A stretch of 64,000 nucleotides of DNA, taken from assembly GCF_946480385.1 (NCBI RefSeq), contig NZ_CAMLJP010000010.1:20101-84100 (forward strand). Direction: 5' to 3'. Under the pieces are notes generated by a model. The model saw only the letters and a program-made list of their open reading frames with translations, was not told the origin of the DNA and ran no database searches. Every line of letters begins with the position of its first letter. Position 1 is the first letter of the stretch. Below, one piece after another: positions 53,915 to 63,890 of this stretch. The translations under genes and the position numbers were made by a program. The DNA comes from an uncultured Azospirillum sp. (GTDB taxonomy: Bacteria > Pseudomonadota > Alphaproteobacteria > Azospirillales > Azospirillaceae).

Positions 53915-54856
53915 TCACAGGGTCTTCAGGAACGACTCGACATCGGCCGGCGTTCCGACCGAGACCGCCGCCAGATCCTTGTCGATGCGCTTGGTCAGCC
54001 CGGCGAGAACCTTGCCCGACCCGACCTCGACCAGCCGCTCGACACCCTGCTCCTTCATATAGAGCACGCATTCGCGCCAGCGGACCATGCCGGTCACCTG
54101 TTCGACCAGCAAGCGGCGGATGGCGTTGGGGTCCGACACCGCGGAAGCGGTGACGTTCGCCACCACCGGAACCACCGGGGCGGAAATCGTGACGTTCGCC
54201 AGAGCCTCCGCCATCGCATCGGCAGCCGGCTGCATCAGCGAGCAATGGAAGGGGGCCGACACCGGCAGGCGCACCGACCGCTTCAGCCCGCGTTCCGCAG
54301 CCAGTGCAATGGCGCGGTCGATGGCGTCGGCGCTGCCGGAAATCACCACCTGCCCGACCGAGTTGTCGTTGGCAATGCTGCACACCTCGCCCTGGGCGGC
54401 GTCGGCGGCGATCGCCTGCGCCTGATCCAGGTCGGCGCCCAGCAGGGCCGCCATGGCGCCCTTGCCCACCGGAACCGCCTTCTGCATCGCCTGACCGCGC
54501 AGCTTCAGCAGGCGCGCGGTGTCGCCCAGCGAAAAGGCGCCGGCGGCGCAGAGCGCCGAATATTCGCCCAACGAGTGGCCGGCGACGAAGGTGGCATGCT
54601 TGGACAGGTCGACCCCGCCCTCGCTCGCCAGAACCCGCATCACCGCGATGCTGACCGCCATCAGGGCGGGCTGCGCGTTCTCGGTCAGGGTCAGATCGGC
54701 CTCGGGGCCTTCGACCATCAGTCGCGACAGCCGTTGGTTCAGCGCGTCGTCCACCTCTTCGAAGGTGTGACGGGCGACTTCGAACGCTTCGGCGAGTTCG
54801 CGGCCCATGCCGACAGCCTGGCTGCCCTGCCCCGGAAAGACGAACGCCCTGGTCAT
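53915..54856 (-). CDS. fabD: Malonyl CoA-acyl carrier protein transacylase
   Basis: Loads malonyl groups onto ACP. FVFPGQGSQAVGMG at the N-terminus, active-site Ser in VAGHSLGEYSALCAAG, His in PVSAPFHCSLMQPA and the final GKVLAGLTKRID. 313 aa. First gene of the minus-strand fabD-fabG-acpP-fabF-mltG cluster. Confidence 0.96.
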   Translation of the reverse strand: MTRAFVFPGQGSQAVGMGRELAEAFEVARHTFEEVDDALNQRLSRLMVEGPEADLTLTENAQPALMAVSIAVMRVLASEGGVDLSKHATFVAGHSLGEYSALCAAGAFSLGDTARLLKLRGQAMQKAVPVGKGAMAALLGADLDQAQAIAADAAQGEVCSIANDNSVGQVVISGSADAIDRAIALAAERGLKRSVRLPVSAPFHCSLMQPAADAMAEALANVTISAPVVPVVANVTASAVSDPNAIRRLLVEQVTGMVRWRECVLYMKEQGVERLVEVGSGKVLAGLTKRIDKDLAAVSVGTPADVESFLKTL

Positions 54857-55113
54857 GCTTCGGTGAAACCCTGGATGAATGCGCCCCGCCCCTGCGGCGG
54901 CACCATGGATTGGGCGACAGTCATACCCTCACTTTTGAGCAAGTCAAGCGACGCGCGATGACCAAAGCGACAATGGTGCGATAAAACGCCACGTATTGAC
55001 GCAGAAGGCCCACGAAAAACCGCCATGCAGAAGGGGTTGTTCGTAGGCCGACCCAGAGGTACCGCAAATCGGGTCTTGTGCCTTCTGCTGCGGCGCAAAT
55101 CAAAGGGCTGCGC

Positions 55114-56100
55114 TCATGCCTTACCCACCAGCGCCACCCTGGTCCAGGGCCTGACCTGCGCCAACGCCTCCAGCACCATCGGGCCGATCAGGCCGGCGAT
55201 CAGCGCCACACAGAAAATCATGCCGTCGGTGGCATCCAGCCGATGCAAAACCACCCGCGCACCGGCGGCGAACAGGGCGTGGTGCAAATAGATGGCGTAG
55301 GAGGAGGCGCCCACCGTCCGGAAAATCCGGCTCGGCGGCATGGCATGCAGCAGCGTCACCGCTCCCCCCATTCCGCACAGCAGGGCGACGCCGCTGTTCC
55401 AGCCGAAATGCGGCAGATACCCCCACAGCGACGCCTGATGCAGAGCCACACCGACGACGAGCGCGGCGGCGGCGGCCCCCAGCATCGCCTGCCGCGGAAC
55501 CATGGCGCGGAAGCGGGTCACCCCCACCCCCAGCAGGAAGTGCGGCAACAGGAAGCAGGCCTCGTTCACCGACAGAACATTCGAGTCGACATGGACCGTC
55601 AGGCACAAGACCACCGCGGCCGCCATGGCGAGAGCAAAGCCACCCGGCCGGTCCATCGCGTGCAGCGCGTCGAGCAGCGCCACCGCCGTGAAGATCAGGA
55701 ACAACGCCTGCAGATACCAGAAATGGGCATAGGAGAAGACGTAGATCCGCCACATCGAATCGGGGGCGGCGGTTCCGTTCGCACCCGGCGCATGGGTCTG
55801 CAGCAGATAGAAGAGAGTGGACACCACCAGGAACGGAAAGCCCAGGCGGCGCAGCTTCTTGATGAAGAAGGTACTCAGCCGGTCGCCCCTGGCCGGGTTC
55901 AGGGCATACACCAGCCCCGAGATGAAGGTGAAGAGCGGCATGCGGATCAGTTCGAAGCTGTCGGTGGCGTAGCGGTAGATCGATCCCTCCGCCACCTGCA
56001 TGCCGGCCCCGGGAATGCCGACCACGTGGTAGGCAACCAGCAGGATGCAGGCCAGCCCCCTCAGTTCCACGACGTGATAGGGCAACATGTTCTTGCGCAT
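55114..56100 (-). CDS. Acyltransferase 3 family membrane protein
   Basis: A 328-aa integral membrane protein with about ten helices. The family motif is near the start (ELRGLACILLVAYHVVG, the His being catalytic in this family) with RMPLFTFISGLVYAL following; these match acyltransferase family 3 enzymes that O-acetylate sugars, lipids or glucans. ATG 56100 has GGAG upstream. The neighbours do not indicate a substrate; a surface polysaccharide modification is the likeliest role. Confidence 0.85.
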   Translation of the reverse strand: MRKNMLPYHVVELRGLACILLVAYHVVGIPGAGMQVAEGSIYRYATDSFELIRMPLFTFISGLVYALNPARGDRLSTFFIKKLRRLGFPFLVVSTLFYLLQTHAPGANGTAAPDSMWRIYVFSYAHFWYLQALFLIFTAVALLDALHAMDRPGGFALAMAAAVVLCLTVHVDSNVLSVNEACFLLPHFLLGVGVTRFRAMVPRQAMLGAAAAALVVGVALHQASLWGYLPHFGWNSGVALLCGMGGAVTLLHAMPPSRIFRTVGASSYAIYLHHALFAAGARVVLHRLDATDGMIFCVALIAGLIGPMVLEALAQVRPWTRVALVGKA

Positions 56101-56498
56101 GGCAACTCCAGGCACCGGGCTGTCAGCGCCGCGGACGGAGCGCGAACTCCGCCTTAAACGGCAGGCTGAACATGGCGCCTGGAGGGATCCGATGCACTTC
56201 GGTCAAATGCGCCGGAGCGTATCCCGCGCGATAGCCACCCCTGCCCCGCCAAGCCCAACCCATGCCCTGGACAGCGCAGCGGGGGTCATCCGGGCAGCTC
56301 CCTATCATGCGAATAGATTTTTCCGAAAGGAGGCGCATCCCGCGCCGGATTTTCGCTTGCTACCACCGCCGGCCTGTGCATACTGCGCCGCTTCATAACT
56401 CCTTGCCGGCGGTCCGCCGTCGGCTAGGCCCGGGCGGCTGATCCGATCCATGAGGGATGGGGCGCAGCGCCGGACCATGAACAGCCATGGGGAGTGCA
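56101..56498 (+). promoter_or_regulatory. Leader/promoter region of the rpsF operon
   Basis: 398 bases without a gene. Candidate promoter TTGCTA (56357-56362), 16-base spacer, CATACT (56379-56384), leaving a leader of about 105 bases before rpsF. S6:S18 complexes bind rpsF leaders in many bacteria, so the leader may be regulatory. The left 150 bases must also hold the acyltransferase promoter. Confidence 0.4.
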
Positions 56499-56939
56499 AT
56501 GGCACTTTACGAGTGCGTGCTGATCGCGCGCCAGGACATTTCGGCCGCCCAGGCCGAGCAGCTCTCTGAGCAGTTCGCCCAGATCGTTCGCGACAACGGC
56601 GGCACGATCGCCAAGAGCGAATACTGGGGTCTGAAGACCCTCACCTACAAGATCAAGAAGAACCGCAAGGGTCACTACACCCTCTTCAACATCGACGCGC
56701 CGGCCGCCGCCGTCGCCGAGATGGAGCGGAACATGAGCATCAGCGAAGACGTGCTGCGCTTCATGACCGTGCGTGTCGACGCCCTCGACGCCAACCCGTC
56801 GGCGATGATGCAGAGCCGCAACGAGCGTGGCGAGCGCGGTGATCGTGGCGACCGTGGTCCGCGTCGCTTCGACGACCGTGGCCCGCGTCCGCCGCGTCGC
56901 CAGGAAAACGTTGCCGCCGCCGAAGGGGAGACCGCGTAA
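56499..56939 (+). CDS. rpsF: 30S ribosomal protein S6
   Basis: Small-subunit protein that pairs with S18 on 16S r[18 protein letters not shown] and the [20 protein letters not shown] block identify it. After residue 108 it has a basic/acidic extension rich in [12 protein letters not shown] repeats, common in alphaproteobacteria. GGAG precedes ATG 56499. The stop codon is directly followed by the rpsR start codon. Confidence 0.97.
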   Translation: MALYECVLIARQDISAAQAEQLSEQFAQIVRDNGGTIAKSEYWGLKTLTYKIKKNRKGHYTLFNIDAPAAAVAEMERNMSISEDVLRFMTVRVDALDANPSAMMQSRNERGERGDRGDRGPRRFDDRGPRPPRRQENVAAAEGETA

Positions 56940-57209
56940 ATGTCCGACAAGCAGACCACGGGCGCTCCGGCCCGCACCGGCGGCGCTCGCCGCCCGTTCT
57001 TCCGTCGCCGCAAGACCTGCCCGTTCTCGGGCGCGAATGCTCCGGCGATCGACTACAAGGACGTCAAGCTGCTGTCCCGCTTCATCTCCGAGCGCGGGAA
57101 GATCGTCCCGAGCCGCATCACCGCGGTCTCGACGAAGAAGCAGCGTGAACTGGCTCGCGCCATCAAGCGCGCCCGTTTCCTGGCCCTTCTCCCCTACGTG
57201 GTGAAGTAA
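56940..57209 (+). CDS. rpsR: 30S ribosomal protein S18
   Basis: An 89-aa basic ribosomal protein. [22 protein letters not shown] and [20 protein letters not shown] (family core) then [20 protein letters not shown]. Its ATG abuts the rpsF stop codon (zero gap), so the S6 and S18 partners are made together. Confidence 0.97.
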   Translation: MSDKQTTGAPARTGGARRPFFRRRKTCPFSGANAPAIDYKDVKLLSRFISERGKIVPSRITAVSTKKQRELARAIKRARFLALLPYVVK

Positions 57210-57258
57210 GCCCGGCAACGGCCGAACTGTTTCGGTTAAGGTTCTTCAAGGGGTTTCC

Positions 57259-58218
57259 ATGGCCTTGGGTCCGGCCTTGCCGCTGGTGGTCGCCGTCGGC
57301 GGCGGTCTGGCAAGCGCGTTCTTCTACCTGTCGGTCACTTTCGGCGGGATGGGTGCGCTGATCCTCGGCTATCTGGCCCCCCTGCCGCTGTTCCTGACGG
57401 GGCTGTGGCTGGGGGCGCCGGCGGTGATGCTGGCCGGTCTGGCCGGCTCCGCCGCGGTGATGCTGGGCACCTCCGGCAGTACGCTGGTGGCGCTGTCCTA
57501 CCTGGTGACCGGGACCGCCCCGGCGATCCTGGTGGTGCGGCAGTCGCTGCTGGCTCGCACGCGGGAGGATGGAACCCTGGAATGGTATCCGCCCGGCCGG
57601 GTCCTGATGGGCCTGACCGGGATGGGCGTGGCGGCGCTGCTCGCCGCGGTGATCCTGACGCTCGACCAGCCCGGTGGGTTGGAAGGGCTGATGCGGCAGA
57701 CCCTGGCCCGAGTCGTCGAGCCGGCGTTCCGTTTGCAGGGCCAACCGGCTCCGGATCCCGAGGATTTCTGGGTGGCGGCCGTCCTGCCGGGGCTGGTTGC
57801 GGTCTCATGGCTTGTCATGACGATCGTCAACGCGGTGCTGGCACAAGGGGCGCTGATGCGGTTCGGCCGCAACCGGCGCCCAGCCATGCGTCTGGCAGAG
57901 CTGGAACTGCCGTATTGGCTGGCGCCGCTGTTCGCGGTGGCGGTCGCGGCGGCTTCGGCCGTACCGGGAACCTTTGGGTTCCTGGCGGTCAATCTGGCTC
58001 TGATCCTGGCGGTACCCTTCGCCTTTGCCGGGCTTTCGGTGGTCCATGTATTCGCCAGCAGGAAATCGGCACGTACGCTGATCCTGGTTGGCTTCTACAT
58101 GATGCTGTTTCTCTTCGGGTGGCCGATCCTGCTTTTGGTCGGCCTGGGCATGATCGAGCAATGGATCGGGCTGCGCCGCCGGTTTTCCCCCGCGGCCCCC
58201 GGTCAGGAGGACGAGTGA
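57259..58218 (+). CDS. DUF2232 family membrane protein
   Basis: A 319-aa protein with about eight hydrophobic helices and the family-like [17 protein letters not shown] segment (here [19 protein letters not shown]) and the C-terminal [22 protein letters not shown]2232 proteins are found between rpsR and rplI in many bacteria; the role is unknown. The stop codon overlaps the rplI start codon by one base (TGATG). Confidence 0.9.
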   Translation: MALGPALPLVVAVGGGLASAFFYLSVTFGGMGALILGYLAPLPLFLTGLWLGAPAVMLAGLAGSAAVMLGTSGSTLVALSYLVTGTAPAILVVRQSLLARTREDGTLEWYPPGRVLMGLTGMGVAALLAAVILTLDQPGGLEGLMRQTLARVVEPAFRLQGQPAPDPEDFWVAAVLPGLVAVSWLVMTIVNAVLAQGALMRFGRNRRPAMRLAELELPYWLAPLFAVAVAAASAVPGTFGFLAVNLALILAVPFAFAGLSVVHVFASRKSARTLILVGFYMMLFLFGWPILLLVGLGMIEQWIGLRRRFSPAAPGQEDE

Positions 58219-58781
58219 TGGAAGTTATTCTGCTGGAGCGGGTCGAGAAGCTCGGCCAGATGGGCCAGGTCGTCAATGTGCGTCCCGGCTTCGCCCGCAA
58301 CTATCTGCTGCCGCAGAAGAAGGCCATGCGCGCCACCAAGGCGAACCTGGCTGTCTTCGAGAAGCAGAAGGCCCACCTTGAGGCCGTGAACCTGGAGCGC
58401 CGCAAGGACGCCGAGCAGGTCGCGACCAAGATGGACAACGTGACGGTCGTCGTGATCCGTCAGGCCGCCGAGACCGGCGTCCTGTACGGTTCCGTGACCA
58501 CCCGCGACGTCTCCGACGCGCTGACCGCCGCCGGCTACAAGACCGACCGCAAGCAGGTCCAGATCGACACCCCGATCAAGACCCTAGGTCTGTTCAAGCT
58601 GCGCGTCGTCCTGCATCCGGAAGTGTCGATCACGGTCACGGTCAACGTCGCCCGTTCGGCCGAAGAGGCCGAGCTGCAGGCCCAGCGTGGTGGCATGATC
58701 ACCGCCGCCGACCTGCGCGACGAGGAAGACGAAGAAGAGACCTACGTCGAAGAGACCGCGACCGAGGAAGAGGAGGGCTGA
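58218..58781 (+). CDS. rplI: 50S ribosomal protein L9
   Basis: Large-subunit protein that connects ribosomes and supports frame fidelity. The N-terminal domain [19 protein letters not shown] with [15 protein letters not shown] is unmistakable. The C-terminal domain is followed by an acidic tail (about residues 163-187, [20 protein letters not shown]). 187 aa. Last gene of the rpsF operon, followed by a good terminator. Confidence 0.97.
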   Translation: MEVILLERVEKLGQMGQVVNVRPGFARNYLLPQKKAMRATKANLAVFEKQKAHLEAVNLERRKDAEQVATKMDNVTVVVIRQAAETGVLYGSVTTRDVSDALTAAGYKTDRKQVQIDTPIKTLGLFKLRVVLHPEVSITVTVNVARSAEEAELQAQRGGMITAADLRDEEDEEETYVEETATEEEEG

Positions 58782-58801
58782 TCGCCCTTCTGCGGCTGAA
58801 G

Positions 58802-58825
58802 TCCCGAAGACTCCTTCGGGATTTT
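58802..58825 (+). terminator. Terminator of the rpsF-rplI operon
   Basis: Perfect stem TCCCGAAG (58802-58809) with CTTCGGGA (58814-58821), 4-base loop, then TTTT. It lies 20 bases after the rplI stop codon. A second 11-bp hairpin, GGAAACCGCCC (58850-58860) with GGGCGGTTTCC (58876-58886), follows without a T-run. Confidence 0.85.
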
Positions 58826-59035
58826 GGCGGCACGTCGTACCGCTCGTCCGGAAACCGCCCACCCCTCTCGGGGCCGGGCGGTTTCCCGCTTTCGGGGGCA
58901 ACCGCGGCGATGGCGGACATGACTGTGTGCATACGTCCGCAATACCCAATTGGGTAGCAGTTCTGACCGATTGACGAATTGTCGCACCCCTTCCTGCGCG
59001 CCATGCTTGGAACGGCACCGCGGAAGGAGTTCGGC

Positions 59036-60304
59036 ATGCTGCTGGTTCGTCTGCTTGCCGCCGCCAAGGGCGACGGAACCCTCAACCTCATTACGGCCGA
59101 TGGTAAGCACCGTCGGATCGGATCCGGGTCACCAAACCTGACCCTCCGCCTTCACGACCACGCCGTGGAGCGCGACCTGCTCATCAATCCACGCCTGCGG
59201 TTCGGCGAAGCCTATATGAACGGCCGCTTTTCGATCGAAGGCGGCGGCATCTACGACCTGCTGTCGATGCTGATGAGCGGTGCCGAGGTGCAGGGCGCCC
59301 TGGGCCGCGCCCTGGAGTCGCTGTCGCCGCTGCTGCGTCGCGTGCAGCAATACAACCCGATGCGGCGCTCCCGGCAGAATGTCGAGCACCATTACAACCT
59401 ATCACGTCAGTTCTACCAGCTGTTCCTCGACCGGGACATGCAGTACTCCTGCGCCTATTTCGCGGCACCCGGTCTGTCGCTGGACGAGGCCCAGGAGGCC
59501 AAGAAGCGGCACATCGCCGCCAAGCTGCTGATCGTGCCCGGTATGCGGGTGCTCGACATCGGCTGCGGCTGGGGCGGCATGGCGCTCTATCTGGCGCGGC
59601 ACACCGGAGCGCGGGTGACCGGCATCACCCTTTCGTCGGAACAGCTCGCCGTGGCCCGCCAACGGGCGGAAGAGGCGGGGCTGTCCGACCGGGTCACTTT
59701 CGAACTGCGCGACTACCGCGAGTTCGCCGCCGCCCATCGCGGAGCCTTCGACCGCATCGTCTCGGTCGGCATGTTCGAACATGTCGGCGTGCCGCAGTAT
59801 CGCAATTACTTCGACGCAGTGCGCGACATGCTGAACGACGAAGGCGTAGCGCTGATCCACTCCATCGGGCGGCTCGACGGGCCAGCCAGCACCAATCCAT
59901 GGATCCGCAAATACATCTTCCCCGGTGGCTACTCCCCTGCCCTGTCGGAAGTGCTGCCAGTCATCGAGCGATCCGGCTTGCTGGCCACCGACCTAGAGGT
60001 TCTGCGTTTGCATTACGCCGAGACACTGCATCACTGGCGCGCACGCTTCACCGCCCATTGGGAAGAGGCGAAGGCGCTGTATGACGAGCGCTTCTGCCGG
60101 ATGTGGGAGTTCTATCTGGTCGGCGCCGAGTTGGCTTTCCGCCTGCAGGGCCACATGGTGTTCCAGGTGCAGGTCGCGCGCTCGCTGGGCGCCGTGCCGA
60201 TGACCCGCGACTACATGCTGAATGCGGAACGGGACCTTGCCGCGGCATCGGCCGGTCAACCGGCGGAACTGCGGCCCTCGCGCACGCCGGAGTCGGCGGC
60301 CTGA
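59036..60304 (+). CDS. Cyclopropane-fatty-acyl-phospholipid synthase family methyltransferase
   Basis: A 422-aa SAM-dependent enzyme of the CFA synthase family, which adds a methylene group to unsaturated membrane lipids. VLDIGCGWGGMALYLARHTG is the SAM loop; VGMFEHVGVPQYRNYF, SIGRLDGPASTNPWIRKYIF (in part: NPWIRKYIFPGGYSPAL) and the HHWRARFTAHWEEA block match the catalytic core. The N-terminal part holds the HHYNLSRQFYQLFLD motif. GGAAGGAG 6 bases before ATG 59036 decides this start over the upstream one. Confidence 0.92.
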   Translation: MLLVRLLAAAKGDGTLNLITADGKHRRIGSGSPNLTLRLHDHAVERDLLINPRLRFGEAYMNGRFSIEGGGIYDLLSMLMSGAEVQGALGRALESLSPLLRRVQQYNPMRRSRQNVEHHYNLSRQFYQLFLDRDMQYSCAYFAAPGLSLDEAQEAKKRHIAAKLLIVPGMRVLDIGCGWGGMALYLARHTGARVTGITLSSEQLAVARQRAEEAGLSDRVTFELRDYREFAAAHRGAFDRIVSVGMFEHVGVPQYRNYFDAVRDMLNDEGVALIHSIGRLDGPASTNPWIRKYIFPGGYSPALSEVLPVIERSGLLATDLEVLRLHYAETLHHWRARFTAHWEEAKALYDERFCRMWEFYLVGAELAFRLQGHMVFQVQVARSLGAVPMTRDYMLNAERDLAAASAGQPAELRPSRTPESAA

Positions 60305-60629
60305 TCCCGCCAGATGCCGGATTTGTCGTTCTTGCGCGGCATTCCGCCGCCAAAGTGGCTCATTCCGACCAACCGGTAATACCAATTGACCATCATGGCC
60401 GGCTGCGGGGCTGCGTTGCAAGCGGAATCGTGCGACATCGACGCCTAAGCCACCGCCGCGCCTTCCTTTTCGTCACGGGGCGATGCTATATAACCGCGAT
60501 TGATTTCCGCCCGGGGTACCGGGGAGCCACCCATGCGGCATGCTCCCCGGCAACAAGCGCCCGCTGGACGACGCGCCCGGCTCCCAAGGAATGACAACGC
60601 CCTTACCCGTTCGGGGAGATCTCGCACCC
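60305..60629 (+). other. Intergenic region upstream of icd
   Basis: 325 bases. A TATATA box at 60487-60492, preceded 16 bases upstream by CCTTTT, is a weak promoter candidate for icd. A minus-strand frame of 45-60 codons (60256-60438) has natural-looking composition but no ribosome binding site that I can support. Nothing else is recognisable. Confidence 0.35.
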
Positions 60630-61853
60630 ATGACCAAGATCAAGGTAGCCAATCCGGTCGTCGAACTCGACGGCGACGAGATGACGCGCATCATCTGGCA
60701 GTTCATCAAAGACAAGCTGATCCTGCCCTACCTCGACATCGACCTGAAGTATTACGACCTCGGCATCGAGAACCGCGACAAGACCGACGACAAGGTCACC
60801 GTCGAGTCCGCGAACGCCATCAAGCAGTATGGCGTCGGCGTGAAGTGCGCGACCATCACCCCGGACGAAGCTCGGGTGAAGGAGTTCAACCTCAAGAAGA
60901 TGTGGAAGTCGCCGAACGGCACGATCCGCAACATCCTGGGCGGCACCGTCTTCCGCGAACCGATCGTCTGCTCGAACGTTCCGCGCTACGTTCCGGGCTG
61001 GACCAAGCCGATCATCATCGGCCGTCACGCCTTCGGCGACCAGTATAAGGCCACCGACTTCGTCGTCCCCGGCCCGGGCAAGCTGACCATCAAGTGGGAA
61101 GCAGCCGAGGGCGGCCAGAAGATCGAGCATGAAGTCTACGACTTCCCCGGCGCCGGCGTGGCGATGGGCATGTACAACCTCGATGAGTCGATCGAGGGTT
61201 TCGCCCACTCCAGCTTCATGTACGGCCTGGAGCGCGGCTACTCAGTCTATCTGTCGACGAAGAACACGATCCTGAAGGCCTATGACGGCCGCTTCAAGGA
61301 CATCTTCCAGAAGGTCTTCGACGAGACCTACGCCGACCAGTTCAAGGCCAAGGGTCTGGTCTACGAGCACCGCCTGATCGACGACATGGTCGCCTCGGCC
61401 CTGAAGTGGGAAGGCGGCTTCGTGTGGGCCTGCAAGAACTACGACGGCGACGTTGAGTCGGACGTCGTGGCGCAGGGCTTCGGCTCGCTGGGCCTGATGA
61501 CCTCGGTCCTGGTCACGCCGGACGGCAAGACCGTCGAGGCCGAGGCCGCCCACGGCACGGTGACCCGCCATTACCGCGAGCACCAGAAGGGCAAGGAAAC
61601 CTCGACCAACCCGATCGCCTCGATCTATGCCTGGACTCAGGGTCTGGCCTATCGCGGCAAGTTCGACAACACCCCGGACGTGATCAAGTTCGCCCAGACG
61701 CTGGAACGCGTCTGCGTCGAGACCGTCGAGTCCGGCTTCATGACCAAGGATCTCGCCATCCTGATCGGCCCGCAGCAGCCGTGGCTGACCACCAAGCAGT
61801 TCCTGGACAAGCTGTCGGACAATCTGGAAAAGAAGATGGCTGCCTGGTCGTAA
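60630..61853 (+). CDS. icd: NADP-dependent isocitrate dehydrogenase
   Basis: TCA cycle enzyme oxidising isocitrate to 2-oxoglutarate and CO2. The homodimeric eukaryotic-like type (subfamily II) is indicated by [37 protein letters not shown] and the C-terminal half with [24 protein letters not shown] [18 protein letters not shown]. 407 aa. ATG 60630 gives the known family N-terminus. It supplies 2-oxoglutarate, the key nitrogen-status metabolite. Followed by a strong terminator. Confidence 0.97.
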   Translation: MTKIKVANPVVELDGDEMTRIIWQFIKDKLILPYLDIDLKYYDLGIENRDKTDDKVTVESANAIKQYGVGVKCATITPDEARVKEFNLKKMWKSPNGTIRNILGGTVFREPIVCSNVPRYVPGWTKPIIIGRHAFGDQYKATDFVVPGPGKLTIKWEAAEGGQKIEHEVYDFPGAGVAMGMYNLDESIEGFAHSSFMYGLERGYSVYLSTKNTILKAYDGRFKDIFQKVFDETYADQFKAKGLVYEHRLIDDMVASALKWEGGFVWACKNYDGDVESDVVAQGFGSLGLMTSVLVTPDGKTVEAEAAHGTVTRHYREHQKGKETSTNPIASIYAWTQGLAYRGKFDNTPDVIKFAQTLERVCVETVESGFMTKDLAILIGPQQPWLTTKQFLDKLSDNLEKKMAAWS

Positions 61854-61941
61854 GGCCGGCACCGTCTTTATCCAGTGCTTGCTTCATAGGGTGCGACGCC
61901 GCGTCCGGGTCAAACCGGACCGTGGCTCAGCTAGGGTTCGG

Positions 61942-61969
61942 GCGGGGAGTTTCGGCTCCCCGCTTTTTT
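61942..61969 (+). terminator. Terminator downstream of icd
   Basis: Perfect stem GCGGGGAG (61942-61949) with CTCCCCGC (61956-61963), 6-base loop, then six T (61964-61969). It ends icd transcription before the small Rossmann gene. Confidence 0.95.
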
Positions 61970-61999
61970 CTTGTCCGATTCGTGAAAGGACCGAACCCG

Positions 62000-62380
62000 A
62001 TGCCCAACAATCTGTTCCGTGTCGCCGTCGTGGGCGCCGGCGAGACCGGAACGCCGCTGCTGCGCAAGTTGCTGGCCGCCCCCTTCATCGAATTGCTGGG
62101 GGTGGCGGACCTCGATCCGGAGGCGCCGGGAATGCAGCTTGCAAATCATCGCGGCGTCAAGACCACCACCAATTTCCACGAGCTGGCGCAACTGGGCGAG
62201 CAGTTGGACGTGCTGATCGACGTCACCGGCGTGCCGGCCGTGCGCGACGCGCTGCGCAAGGCGATGCAGGAGACCGGCAACCACCACACGGTGATCGTCC
62301 ACGAGATGGTGGTGCAGCTGATGCTGTCGCTGCTGAACGGTGGACTGGTCAGGCTGAAGCACGACACTCAGGACTATTGA
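62000..62380 (+). CDS. Small NAD(P)-binding Rossmann-fold protein
   Basis: A 126-aa protein with a complete dinucleotide-binding start (FRVAVVGAGETGTPLLRKLL; next acidic strand LLGVADLDPEAPG) and a second half that ends with VHEMVVQLMLSLLNGGLVRL. It looks like the N-terminal NAD-binding domain of dehydrogenases without any catalytic domain. AAAGGA precedes ATG 62000. It could be a redox sensor or a truncated oxidoreductase that has become independent; I have no basis for a substrate. Confidence 0.75.
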   Translation: MPNNLFRVAVVGAGETGTPLLRKLLAAPFIELLGVADLDPEAPGMQLANHRGVKTTTNFHELAQLGEQLDVLIDVTGVPAVRDALRKAMQETGNHHTVIVHEMVVQLMLSLLNGGLVRLKHDTQDY

Positions 62381-62485
62381 GACGGACCGTCGCGGCGGAG
62401 GCGGGATTTGCAGCCTCCGCGAATTGCCTCATGATGGGCAGAGGGCGCCCGGCGCGGCGTCCGCCCATGTCAGGAGCGGCCATCG

Positions 62486-63442
62486 ATGGAACTCGGCATT
62501 CTGGTTATCGCGGCATTCGTGCTGGTCGTCATCCTGGCGATCACCAGCGTCCGCATCGTCCCCCAGGGCTTCAACTTCATCGTCGAGCGGTTGGGCCGCT
62601 ATCAGGAAACGCTGCATCCTGGCTTCAACGTGATCTTCCCGGTCATCAGCTCGGTCCGGGCCAAAGTGGACATGCGCGAGACCGTGGTGGATGTGCCGTC
62701 GCAGAGCGTCATCACCAAGGACAATGCCGCGGTGACCGCCGACGGCGTCCTGTATTTCCAGGTGCTGGACCCGATGAAGGCGACCTATGAGGTCAACGAC
62801 CTGCAGCGGGCGATTCAGACGCTAGCGATGACCACCACCCGCACGGTGATGGGCTCCATGGACCTCGACGAGTTGCTGAGCCAGCGGGAGGCGATCAACG
62901 CCAGCCTGCTGCGCGCGGTGGACGAGGCGACGGCGTCCTGGGGCGTGCGGGTGACCCGCATCGAGTTGCGCGACATCACACCGCCCGACGACATCGTCCA
63001 GGCGATGGGCCGGCAGTTGAAGGCGGAGCGCCTCCGCCGCGCCCAGATCCTGGAGGCCGACGCCGAGAAGGAAAGCCAGATCCGCATCGCCCAGGGCAAG
63101 CTGGAAGCCGCCAAGCTGGAGGCCGAGGCGCGCGAACGCCTGGCGGAGGCGGAAGCCAAGGCCACCCGGCTGGTGTCGGAGGCGGTGGCGCAGGGATCGA
63201 ACCAGGCGCTGGGCTATTTCCTCGGCCAGAAATACATGGAAGCCTTGAAGGCCTTTGCCGCGTCCCCCAACCAGAAGACCATGATCCTGCCGGTGGAACT
63301 GGCCGGCGTCGCCGGCGCGCTGGCGGGTTTGGGCGATCTGGTGCGCGACGCCACTCCGCCCCGACCGCCTGCTTCGCCCTCACCCGCTCCGCGCAATCCC
63401 TGGTCGGTGCCGCCCACCACGACTGCGTCGGACGGGGAGTGA
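62486..63442 (+). CDS. SPFH/stomatin-like protein (QmcA type)
   Basis: A 318-aa membrane-anchored protein: N-terminal TM helix (about 4-24), SPFH/band-7 domain (about 25-185; RIVPQGFNFIVERLGRYQET and VTRIELRDITPPDDIVQAM in part), then a long coiled coil rich in Ala/Glu (QGKLEAAKLEAEARERLAEA). These proteins form membrane microdomain scaffolds and interact with FtsH-type proteases. The next gene, 4 bp downstream, is its usual partner, an NfeD-like protein. Confidence 0.92.
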   Translation: MELGILVIAAFVLVVILAITSVRIVPQGFNFIVERLGRYQETLHPGFNVIFPVISSVRAKVDMRETVVDVPSQSVITKDNAAVTADGVLYFQVLDPMKATYEVNDLQRAIQTLAMTTTRTVMGSMDLDELLSQREAINASLLRAVDEATASWGVRVTRIELRDITPPDDIVQAMGRQLKAERLRRAQILEADAEKESQIRIAQGKLEAAKLEAEARERLAEAEAKATRLVSEAVAQGSNQALGYFLGQKYMEALKAFAASPNQKTMILPVELAGVAGALAGLGDLVRDATPPRPPASPSPAPRNPWSVPPTTTASDGE

Positions 63443-63446
63443 GCGA

Positions 63447-63890
63447 ATGTCGCCTCTGTTGTGGGGAGCGCTGGGTGCCGTGCTGATCGCGGCGGAACTG
63501 GTGATCCCCGGAATCTTCCTTGTTTGGTTCGGCGGAGCCGCGCTGCTGACCGGGCTGGTGACGGCGCTGTGGCACGATTGGGGGCTGGTCAACGAGGCCG
63601 GCTTCTTCACCATCGCCGCCGGTGCGGCCGTCGGTGTCGCCATCGTCCTTTCACGCCGCCGCAACGCGTCGGTGGAAGGCAATGCCGCGCGGATCAATGA
63701 TCGCGCCGGCCAGCTTGTCGGACGCGCGGTGACGCTGAGCGAGCCGATCGTCAATGGACATGGACGGGTGTTCATCGGCGATACGCTGTGGTCGGTCGAA
63801 GGGCCCGACCGCCCGGCGGGTGCGGCGATGCTGATCGCCGGACACAAGGGAATGGTGCTGGTGCTGCGCGACGCGGCGGAGGGGCGCTAG
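63447..63890 (+). CDS. NfeD-like membrane protein
   Basis: A 147-aa protein with three hydrophobic helices (residues 4-70) and a C-terminal OB-fold (about 80-145; NDRAGQLVGRAVTLSEPIVNG, then GHGRVFIGDTLWSVEGPD). Short NfeD proteins pair with SPFH proteins in membrane quality control. It is translated in an operon with the stomatin-like gene. Confidence 0.9.
   Translation: MSPLLWGALGAVLIAAELVIPGIFLVWFGGAALLTGLVTALWHDWGLVNEAGFFTIAAGAAVGVAIVLSRRRNASVEGNAARINDRAGQLVGRAVTLSEPIVNGHGRVFIGDTLWSVEGPDRPAGAAMLIAGHKGMVLVLRDAAEGR

Noticed and set aside
60256..60438. 45-60-codon minus-strand frame between the CFA-synthase-like gene and icd
   Set aside because: The peptide looks natural in composition (MVNWYYRLVGMSHFGGG), but no ribosome binding site or homologue is known to me and it overlaps the 3' end of a real gene. 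Not called as a gene, but worth a homology search.
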